DNA of 64,000 bases from Salinibacter grassmerensis (GTDB lineage: Bacteria > Bacteroidota > Rhodothermia > Rhodothermales > Salinibacteraceae): assembly GCF_947077765.1 (NCBI RefSeq), contig NZ_CAMTTF010000005.1:119501-183500 (forward strand), read 5' to 3'. Numbering within the stretch: the stretch's first letter is position 1; each line of letters starts with the position of its first letter. The notes beneath the pieces are model-generated. The model was not told the origin of the DNA and did no database searches. It saw only the letters and a list, made by a program, of their open reading frames with translations. Below, piece by piece: positions 17,382-24,313 of the stretch. The position numbers were made by a program, and so were the translations under genes.

Positions 17382-18395
17382 ATGGCCCGCCTTCCCGGTC
17401 CCATACAGACACTCCGCGGCCTCTGGCCCGGGCTCGGCACCGCCCTCCTGGTCCTCCTGATCGGGGGTAGTGTCCCGCTCCAGGGCGCACTCGGCCAGCC
17501 GACCGATGTGCAGGCCCTCCTCGAACAGGGGGCCGCCGCCGGGGTGAATGTCGAACAAATGCGCACCGTGGCCGAGCGGGCCCGACAGGCCGGGTTGAGT
17601 GAGGGCGCGGCGGCGGCGTTGTTGGAGCCGGCCGTTGCCCTCGCAAAGCAAGACCTCCCGACGGATCCTCTGCTCTCCAAAACGCTCGAGGGCCTCGCCA
17701 AGCAGGTTCCCTCCTCCCGCATGCAGCCGGTGCTCCAGCAGTATCGCACCCGTACCGAGCAGGCCGGACAATTCGTCACCCAGTGGGCACGGCGCGACGA
17801 GGTGCGTCAGCTTCTCGGCACCGAGGATGCCCCCTCCGAGGCCAATCCTCAAACAAATGACCGGGCCTCGTTGGTCGCCGCAGTCGCGGAGGCCCGCCAG
17901 CAAGGGGTAGCCGCCGGGCACGTCGAGTCATTTTTGTCGGGGCTTCCGAACGGGGTGGAGCGCCGGCCTGTGTCGATGACCGAAGTGGCGGCGGCCGTCA
18001 ACGTACTCCCAGATCTTCCGGGCAACGGCGCATCGCCGGAAACGACCACGCAACTGGTCACCGCCGCCCTGGATGCCGGGTATAGCCCCGAATCGCTCCG
18101 CCAGCTTCCCTCCGCCCTGCGAAGTGCCCGCCAGAACAGCAATCGCCCCGTCGACGCCCTTGCGCAGGGCACTGCACAGGCGATCACGCGCGGGACCCCC
18201 GCCGCATCGGTTCTGCAGAGCCTTTTTCAGGGCGCCTTTCCCGGCGGCGGCCCCCCTTCCGGCGTCGGGAACGGCCCCCCCGGTAACGGCCCGCCTGGCA
18301 ACGGCCCCGGCACCGGCAAACCGCCCGAGACAGGCCCGCCCGACGACCCGCCCGGCGGAAATGGACCGCCCGGAAATTCAGGCGGAGGTCCGTAG
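17382..18395 (+). CDS. Secreted helical protein with Gly/Pro-rich collagen-like tail, unknown function
   Basis: I do not recognise a family for this 337-residue protein. It has an N-terminal hydrophobic signal segment (TALLVLLIGGSVPLQGALG). A long Ala-rich, mostly helical body follows, with repeating units of the form VQALLEQGAAAGVN, ALLEPAVALAKQ and VAAVAEARQQGVAAGHV that look like tandem helical hairpins. From about residue 284 comes a low-complexity tail of repeated GPPGNGPPGN-type units. It begins four bases after the stop of the barrel gene, so it belongs to the same operon as the sigma factor and the two glycogen-binding-domain proteins. The tail suggests an extended or surface-exposed role. 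The start at 17382 is chosen because it creates the signal peptide. Confidence 0.7.
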   Translation: MARLPGPIQTLRGLWPGLGTALLVLLIGGSVPLQGALGQPTDVQALLEQGAAAGVNVEQMRTVAERARQAGLSEGAAAALLEPAVALAKQDLPTDPLLSKTLEGLAKQVPSSRMQPVLQQYRTRTEQAGQFVTQWARRDEVRQLLGTEDAPSEANPQTNDRASLVAAVAEARQQGVAAGHVESFLSGLPNGVERRPVSMTEVAAAVNVLPDLPGNGASPETTTQLVTAALDAGYSPESLRQLPSALRSARQNSNRPVDALAQGTAQAITRGTPAASVLQSLFQGAFPGGGPPSGVGNGPPGNGPPGNGPGTGKPPETGPPDDPPGGNGPPGNSGGGP

Positions 18396-18412
18396 CGTTC
18401 GCCCCCCGCACC

Positions 18413-19447
18413 TCACTCGTCGGCCGCCGCGTCGAAGATGCGGACCGCCGTGTTGCCGTCCGGATCGACGTAGGCCCGAAACATGCCGCCGGTGCTGAAG
18501 GGCGTAGCGATGTTGCCGTCGCGATCAAGTGCAATAACTCCCCCGACCCCGCCAAGCTCTTCGATCTCGTCGACCGTACGCTGTGCCGCCTCGCCGAGCG
18601 GACGATCCCCGAACCGCATGCGCGAGGCCACACTGTGGGCCGCCACGCCGCGAATAAAGAACTCGCCCTGCCCCGTGGCCGACACCGCACACGACGCGTT
18701 GTGGGCGTACGTCCCGGCCCCAATGATTGGGGAATCACCTACGCGCCCGAACTCCTTGTCCGAGATGCCCCCCGTGGAGGTCCCCGCCGCCAAATTGCCC
18801 TCCGCATCGAGCGCAACGGCCCCCACCGTGCCGTACTTCTCGTCCGGCCCTTGTGCCTCAGGGGGATCGGCCGGCGCCTTGCCCTCCCCGGAGCGACGGG
18901 CATCTGTGATGAAGTAGTCGTTGTCCACGAGATCAAGTCCCTGCTGCTCAGCAAATGCCTCAGCCCCCTCCTGCGCGAACATCACGTGGTAGGACTCCTC
19001 CATGATGGACCGGGCGAGCCGGATCGGATGCTTAACCGTTTGCACCCCCGTGAGGGCCCCGGCATTTCGGGTGGCCCCGTCCATGATGGCGGCGTCAAGC
19101 TCCACTGCGCCCTCACTCGTGAGGACCGCGCCGCGGGCTGCGTTGAAGAGGGTGTCGGTTTCCATGGTCGTGATGGCGGCTTGGACGGCCTCAAGCGCGC
19201 TGCCACCGTCCCGGAGCACCGCGTTGCCCTCCTGCAGCGCGGTATGGAGGGCCGATCGGTACGCCTCCTCCCGGTCGTCACTCATCTCGTCGGCACTCAG
19301 CGACCCGGCCCCGCCGTGAATGACAAGGGCTGTTTCCGAGGCCGGATCGTCTTGTGCCTGCACCGTAACAGGGACTAGGCATGCCCAACCAAGAAGCACT
19401 CCTGCAACGAGAACGGCACTGGGGATTCGCACGGGAAGGTCGCACAT
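18413..19447 (-). CDS. Isoaspartyl peptidase / L-asparaginase, Ntn-hydrolase type, secreted
   Basis: This 344-residue plant-type asparaginase/isoaspartyl dipeptidase cleaves beta-aspartyl bonds after autoproteolytic activation. The nucleophile Thr follows the processing Gly in KYGTVGAVALD. Upstream, ALVIHGGAGSLSADEM and DGGSALEAVQAAI are family hallmarks, and GDSPIIGAGTYA supplies the substrate-site region. A signal peptide (LVAGVLLGWACLVPVTVQAQ) predicts a periplasmic location. The ATG at 19447 gives this signal; codons further upstream do not. It is convergent with the Gly/Pro-tail gene, 17 bases apart. Confidence 0.92.
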   Translation of the reverse strand: MCDLPVRIPSAVLVAGVLLGWACLVPVTVQAQDDPASETALVIHGGAGSLSADEMSDDREEAYRSALHTALQEGNAVLRDGGSALEAVQAAITTMETDTLFNAARGAVLTSEGAVELDAAIMDGATRNAGALTGVQTVKHPIRLARSIMEESYHVMFAQEGAEAFAEQQGLDLVDNDYFITDARRSGEGKAPADPPEAQGPDEKYGTVGAVALDAEGNLAAGTSTGGISDKEFGRVGDSPIIGAGTYAHNASCAVSATGQGEFFIRGVAAHSVASRMRFGDRPLGEAAQRTVDEIEELGGVGGVIALDRDGNIATPFSTGGMFRAYVDPDGNTAVRIFDAAADE

Positions 19448-19839
19448 GGGTGTGTACAAAGAACATATGTGTTGAATATTTTGCGCAACGCTGCTGCAAA
19501 TAGAAGAACAGAGCAGAGAATTGCCACTCGAATTCCGCCTGACGCCCCGACGAATCGACGGGCACACTGCTCCCTTTCTGCCTTATTTCCTGTCGTTATG
19601 ACGGAAGTTGCACTCCCTTCACACAATCTTGGGGGCTGCTTTCCAAAAAACCCCCGCCTGGACCGCATTTTGCCGCACAATAATTACGCGACGCCGTGCG
19701 TTTGGGAACACGCAGCTACGTAGCTTATTTGTGGCATTTTCCGCTTGCGACTCAGCGGAATCCTTCCCACATTATATCTTCCAGGACGTCACTCCTTGAC
19801 GCTCGGCACTCCTCCCACACAGAACAACCCCCCACATAC
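19448..19839. other. Divergent intergenic region, 392 bp
   Basis: Non-coding DNA between the divergent isoaspartyl peptidase and ECF sigma genes, less GC-rich than the flanks. A 12-mer GTTGAATATTTT at 19471-19482 recurs at 37684-37695, also upstream of a minus-strand gene. No promoter was confidently placed and no RNA gene was seen. Confidence 0.45.
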
Positions 19840-20505
19840 ATGGCGAAGGACAAGGCAGAAGTCGTCACCAAAAAGACCGCCTCGTCGGACAAGAATGCCT
19901 TCAACCAGCATGAGGCCCTTCAGGAGATGAGCGACGAGGACCTCATGTCCCAGTTTCAGGCTGGCACCGTGGAGGCCTTCAACATCCTCGTGGAACGGTA
20001 CTCCGACCGTTTGATGCAGTACCTCTACCGCTTCCTGGGTGACAAAAAGCGGTGCGAGGACCTGCTTCAGGAGACGTTCCTGCGCGTCCACCGGAATCGG
20101 CACTCCTACCGGCGCATTGCTAAGTTTTCGACGTGGCTCTACACCATTGCCGGAAACCTGGCGCGCTCCGAGTACCGGAAGCGGAAGCGGCGGCGCATGC
20201 AGTCGATCCAGTCCGTCAACCGCGACAACGAGGAGTACGAGATGGAGATCCCGGACGAGTCGTTCTCGCCGGACAAGCACGCGGAGAGCACCATTCAGGA
20301 CCACTACATTCAGGAGGCCATGAACGAGATCCCGCCGGCCTTCCGTGAGGTCGTGGTGCTGCGTGACATCCAGCAGCTCGCGTACGATGAGATTGCGGAG
20401 ATTACGGGCCTGCCGATGGGCACCGTCAAGAGCCGCATCAACCGTGGACGGACGAAGCTGCAGGCGCTGCTCCAAGACGTGTATCCGTTCCAGGAAGAGG
20501 AGTAG
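19840..20505 (+). CDS. ECF-type RNA polymerase sigma factor (SigW-like)
   Basis: This is a 221-residue sigma-70 family ECF factor. Region 2 includes FNILVERYSDRLMQYLYRFLGD, CEDLLQETFLRVHRNRHSY and FSTWLYTIAGNLARSEYRKRKRRR. Region 4 includes IPPAFREVVVLRDIQQLAYDEIAEI and LPMGTVKSRINRGRTKLQALL. A charged 30-residue N-terminal extension precedes region 2. No anti-sigma gene is adjacent; a terminator follows at 20567, so it is transcribed alone. The target regulon is unknown. Confidence 0.93.
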   Translation: MAKDKAEVVTKKTASSDKNAFNQHEALQEMSDEDLMSQFQAGTVEAFNILVERYSDRLMQYLYRFLGDKKRCEDLLQETFLRVHRNRHSYRRIAKFSTWLYTIAGNLARSEYRKRKRRRMQSIQSVNRDNEEYEMEIPDESFSPDKHAESTIQDHYIQEAMNEIPPAFREVVVLRDIQQLAYDEIAEITGLPMGTVKSRINRGRTKLQALLQDVYPFQEEE

Positions 20506-20566
20506 TCACGCTCTCGGCCAGAACGGTCCGTGAGGTTGGTTTGTCGGTTATGTCAGATAATACTAC

Positions 20567-20600
20567 GCCGGATCCCTACAGGGGTCCGGCATTTTTATTT
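20567..20600 (+). terminator. Rho-independent terminator after the ECF sigma gene
   Basis: A 10-bp stem, GCCGGATCCC paired with GGGGTCCGGC (one mismatch) around a TACA loop, is followed by ATTTTTATTT. It lies 62 bases beyond the sigma-factor stop. Confidence 0.88.
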
Positions 20601-20650
20601 CGCTGAGCCCTGCCGTCTCTTCTCCCCACACGCAATCGGTTCCCTCCCAA

Positions 20651-20974
20651 ATGAACACGCCCGAGCCGAGCCGGCTCCAGGTCGACACGAGTGCCCAGAC
20701 CCTCACGGTGGACTGGTCAGACGGACACACCTCGACGTTTCCGCTCGCGCGCCTCCGGGCGGCCTGCCCGTGTGCCGAGTGCCAGGGCGATGCAGTTGAC
20801 CGGATTGATCCGCCCGCCCCCGACGCCGGACCGTCCGACGCCCCCCCGCAATGGACGGATCTCGAAATCGAGCCCGCCGGGAGCGTCGGCATCCGCATCA
20901 CGTGGGACGACGGTCACAACGCCGGCATCTTCCGGTGGGACCGGCTCTGGGACCTACAACCGCCCGGTGCGTGA
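20651..20974 (+). CDS. DUF971 domain protein
   Basis: This small 107-residue protein matches DUF971 (gamma-butyrobetaine-hydroxylase N-terminal-like domain). The N-terminal part reads LTVDWSDGHTSTFPLARLRAACPCAEC, with the Cys-rich ACPCAEC typical of the family. The C-terminal part has VGIRITWDDGHNAGIFRWDRLWDL. Members bind metal through these residues. In bacteria they are found alone or fused to iron-sulfur or ParA-like proteins. Its specific job here is unknown. Confidence 0.85.
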   Translation: MNTPEPSRLQVDTSAQTLTVDWSDGHTSTFPLARLRAACPCAECQGDAVDRIDPPAPDAGPSDAPPQWTDLEIEPAGSVGIRITWDDGHNAGIFRWDRLWDLQPPGA

Positions 20975-21000
20975 ACAGACCTCCCCGGCGCTCCCCATCC

Positions 21001-21096
21001 TTATCCGGTGACCTGAGCGATGGCGACGAACAGGAGAATGATGCCGGCGAAGACCCCGAGGGCAATTAGGATCTGACGCGTCACGCGACGATTCAT
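21001..21096 (-). CDS. Possible 31-residue single-span membrane protein
   Basis: A short reading frame encodes an Arg-rich N-terminus (MNRRVTRQ) followed by one strongly hydrophobic helix (ILIALGVFAGIILLFVAIA) and a short tail. This is the layout of a small inner-membrane peptide with a positive-inside N-terminus. No clear ribosome-binding site precedes the ATG, and the frame is also open upstream to 21216. It lies between the DUF971 and SF2 helicase genes. Real or not, it deserves a look in transcript or proteome data. Confidence 0.4.
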   Translation of the reverse strand: MNRRVTRQILIALGVFAGIILLFVAIAQVTG

Positions 21097-21225
21097 GGCG
21101 AACGGGAGAAGGGACGGGGGACTGACGAGGTTGCACGGCGTGGGCGGACCGGGTATCGCCGCCTTTGGCTTTTGCCTGCACTTGTTAAGATCGGGTAAAC
21201 CGACCGTCTTTGTCAAGGCCGGGGC

Positions 21226-22962
21226 CTACACCAGCCGCTTGCTCCGAAGGCACCGCTTGAGCCATTTCTTTTTGCGCTTCAACAGTTTCAGGCTCATGTC
21301 AGACTGGGCCTTGCGGAAGCGATCCTTGGCTCTGGCGTGCACGTCGCGCATGTGAACGTCCATGCCACGGTTCTGCAGGGCGTAGGCCACCTGCGTCGCA
21401 AGCTCCGAGCATTCTTGGCGGAGCTCTTCCTCCTGCGCCGAGAGGTCGAGCGTATCGGAGTCCGGCTCCTCAAAGGGCTGGCGCTGCACCTGGAGGTTGG
21501 AGTCCCGTCCGTTGTCTTCGAGCTCCAACCGGTGGGTCTCGATCTCGCCCTCGTTGACGCCCGTCAGCGCCCACTCGGAGCGGTCGTCGGTCTGCTCGGA
21601 CTTTTCGGGCGAGGTGCCCTCCTCCGTTCGTCGGCGGAGGCCCTCCTGCACCTCTCGCGTCATCCAGGCCAGCGTTTCGGAAAGGCCCAGGTCACCGGAC
21701 GTGAACACGTCACACACGTTGGGCTCCTCCCCCCACGCGTCGTAGTAGCGCATGCCCCGAAAGATCTGCTGGAGCGTCTTGGAACGGGCACTCACGAGGT
21801 CGAGCTTGGCGATGACGCTGATGGTCTTGATGTCGGTGCCCTCCCCAATCATGTCCACCTGCACCATCACGTCCACCTCGCCGTTGCGGTAGGCCTCCAG
21901 GCGCTCCTCCCGCTCGTCGCGCGGCACGTCCTGCCCGATGCGGGTGGCGCTAAGCCAGCCGTAGCGCCGCTCCATAAAGTCGAGCACGTCGGCGGCGTGG
22001 CGGTTGCTCATGCAGGTGACGAGCATCTGGTGGTTGCGTCCATCCCCGGCACCAATCTGGCCGGCCCGCTTCTTCTGGAGGCGCCCCACGGCCGGACCCA
22101 ACAGCGTGTCGAGATAGACGTCGTGGAAGCGAAGACTGCGGCGGGCAAAGTAGCGGTCGAGGTTCGACGTATCCCGTCCCACTTCGCTCTTCAGGTCCTC
22201 CAGGCTCACCTCCACCTCCTCGCCGGTGTCCTCCTCCACCATCGTAATGGTGTAGTCGATCACGTGCGCCTCGATGCGCTTCAGGATCTGCCCCTCGGCG
22301 TGGGCGTCGCGCAGGCTCACCTCGTGGAGGGCGCGGTAGTGGAGCCGCTCCCGACCGTCGTCGCCCGTCACCACGTCGTGCGGCACCCCGAAGAGGGGCT
22401 GGCCGTCGCTCCGGAGGGGCGTGCCGGACAGGCCGATGAGCGAGTCGTAGGACAGGCGCCCCACGGCCTGCGACCAGGTGCCCTCCTCCGGGAGGTGGTG
22501 AATCTCGTCGAGGACAAAGAGCGGCGAGCCCTGGTTGCAGTAGCGCTGCAGGTCGCGGTTGCCCGACTGCCCGCAGGCGTACTGGTAGGTGGCGATGACG
22601 ATCGGGATCTCCGGGTTCTTGACGAACACGCGGTCCGCATCGGCCACACAGAAGGGCATGCGCGGCGCCCCGATCCAGCGCAGCATGCGCGCCATCTCGT
22701 CGGCGTCGGCGTACTGCTCCTGCAGGTTGCTCCGCGGTACGAACACGACGAGCTTGTCGCTCACGCCCATCGCCCGCGCCACGGCGAAGGAGGCGAGGGC
22801 CGTCAGCGTCTTGCCGTAGCCGGGAACGAAGACGCCGAGGTGGTCGGTGCGGCCGTCCTGATACGCCTTCGCGAGCTTGGCGAGAAAGGCGAGCTGGCCG
22901 TCGCGGAACGAGAAGTCGTCGGCCGGATCGAGACCAGGAAGGTCGGCGGCGGAGACGGACAT
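21226..22962 (-). CDS. Superfamily II DEAD/DEAH-type helicase (type III restriction/RadD-like core)
   Basis: The 578-residue protein has an SF2 core: a Q-like FRDGQLAFL at residues 19-27, an unusual Walker A PGYGKT at 47-52, Walker B LDEIHH near residue 150, SGTPLRSDG as motif III, and QIFRGMRYY as motif VI. The acidic C-terminal ~140 residues show no recognisable domain and end in a very basic KLLKRKKKWLKRCLRSKR tail, probably for nucleic-acid binding. No methylase, nuclease or other defence gene is adjacent, so it is not an obvious restriction component. A start at 22962 is preferred over the longer frame to 23049. Confidence 0.75.
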   Translation of the reverse strand: MSVSAADLPGLDPADDFSFRDGQLAFLAKLAKAYQDGRTDHLGVFVPGYGKTLTALASFAVARAMGVSDKLVVFVPRSNLQEQYADADEMARMLRWIGAPRMPFCVADADRVFVKNPEIPIVIATYQYACGQSGNRDLQRYCNQGSPLFVLDEIHHLPEEGTWSQAVGRLSYDSLIGLSGTPLRSDGQPLFGVPHDVVTGDDGRERLHYRALHEVSLRDAHAEGQILKRIEAHVIDYTITMVEEDTGEEVEVSLEDLKSEVGRDTSNLDRYFARRSLRFHDVYLDTLLGPAVGRLQKKRAGQIGAGDGRNHQMLVTCMSNRHAADVLDFMERRYGWLSATRIGQDVPRDEREERLEAYRNGEVDVMVQVDMIGEGTDIKTISVIAKLDLVSARSKTLQQIFRGMRYYDAWGEEPNVCDVFTSGDLGLSETLAWMTREVQEGLRRRTEEGTSPEKSEQTDDRSEWALTGVNEGEIETHRLELEDNGRDSNLQVQRQPFEEPDSDTLDLSAQEEELRQECSELATQVAYALQNRGMDVHMRDVHARAKDRFRKAQSDMSLKLLKRKKKWLKRCLRSKRLV

Positions 22963-23407
22963 AGATGCTACGTTGGACCGGGAGAGCACGAGACGGAGGT
23001 CGGGCGCGACGGTCTCCGACACTAACACCGGCGTGAACGTAGGGGCCACGTGTTGAAGGCGAAAGCCCCCAACGGCAATCTCACATTCGCGACTGAGCGG
23101 ACCAGGAGAGGGGAAATGGGAGCGCGGGTGTTCTGAGGACGACGAACGTATGGAGACGCTCGCGCTCCGTATTTCACGTCTCCCGCCTTCCCTTCATGCA
23201 TCAGTAGTGCCCGGACCCAGTGGCTCTACCCTCGGGGATCAGTCCGGTACAGGATCAAGAAATCTATTCGGGGCAGAGTCACTCTGGCGAAGCGCATCCA
23301 CGAAGCCCCCCGGGACATTCCCGCCTCTGGTCAGATCTAAAGACCTTTAGAACCCAAGGAGACCGACTGAATGTGCACCTTTTCCCAGACAAGTGGTCAC
23401 CTGCCAC
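22963..23407. other. Intergenic region, 445 bp
   Basis: Between two minus-strand genes (outer-membrane protein upstream on that strand at 24061 and SF2 helicase) I see no convincing coding frame, RNA gene or repeat. It should contain the helicase promoter and, near 23408, the end of the preceding gene. Confidence 0.4.
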
Positions 23408-24061
23408 TCAGAAGTAGACGGACACGCCAAGGCGCGCTCGGCCTGAGCTCAACCGGAAGAAATTTTCTGTTTGATCTTCCCGGTCCTCAAACGCCACCCG
23501 ATGTTGCTGAAAACGAAGGGACGTTTCGTACGTCCCGTTAAGGCTAATTCTCGAGTGGACGAACCACTCCGCCCCAATGGTTCCGGACGCGCCAAGGCCC
23601 CACTGCCACCTCGTTCTATCCTCGTCCGTTCCCTCTATGCTGGTTAGGTCGAATGAAACCAGAGGACCGGCCCCCAAGAAAAGCTGGACGGTCTCTGAGT
23701 CCTGATCTCCAAGCAGGGGATACGCAAGGTAGCGGGTGGTGATCTCGATGCCTCCCTGGTCGCGAGAGCGGCCCTCGTTGCGCCCGGATGCCACGAACGT
23801 ATTCACCCCCAGCCCAAACTGCCACGCACGGGCCGCCGATGTGTGTTTCTTGGCCGAGATTGTGGACCCGATCAAGGAGGCAAGTGTGAGGTTCTCCCCC
23901 GCCGCAAACTGAAGGGCCCATGCTCCCTCTTCAAGTGGAATCGCGGTTTCTTCCGATGTCTCCTGCGCTTGCACTTGGGACATGCCCAGGCCCCCAAACC
24001 CCAAGATGAACACAGCAAGAAAGAGTGACCGAAAGTATGGAGTGGACGCACGGTACAACAT
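23408..24061 (-). CDS. Small outer-membrane beta-barrel-like protein
   Basis: This 217-residue protein has a signal peptide (RSLFLAVFILGFGGLGMSQVQAQ) and a mature part of alternating beta-strand segments (WALQFAAGENLTLASLIG, ARAWQFGLGVNTF, TVQLFLGAGPLVSF, LSSGRARLGVSVYF). The final residue is Phe, as in many outer-membrane barrels recognised by the BAM machinery. An 8- to 10-strand OmpA/OmpW-like barrel is plausible. Function is unknown. Base composition is slightly less GC-rich than neighbouring genes. Confidence 0.65.
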   Translation of the reverse strand: MLYRASTPYFRSLFLAVFILGFGGLGMSQVQAQETSEETAIPLEEGAWALQFAAGENLTLASLIGSTISAKKHTSAARAWQFGLGVNTFVASGRNEGRSRDQGGIEITTRYLAYPLLGDQDSETVQLFLGAGPLVSFDLTSIEGTDEDRTRWQWGLGASGTIGAEWFVHSRISLNGTYETSLRFQQHRVAFEDREDQTENFFRLSSGRARLGVSVYF

Positions 24062-24313
24062 GGTTAGAAGAGACTTGAATCACACTGACGAGCAGAGAAG
24101 GGCGGTTGGGATTCCCCGCAAGAGGATTAGAGTCCCTTGCAGTACGATAAACGATCGGTTACATCCAGTTCCTCTCGCTCAAGTGGTCCCGATCAGCGGT
24201 CCCTTGGGAACTCGTCAGTGAACCGCGAACCGCGCTTCGCTCAGTAGTGTCAGGGTACGTAGAATCCGTCCGGGTCCGGGAATTCACCCCTGAAGCACCT
24301 CCGGGCCCGAACC

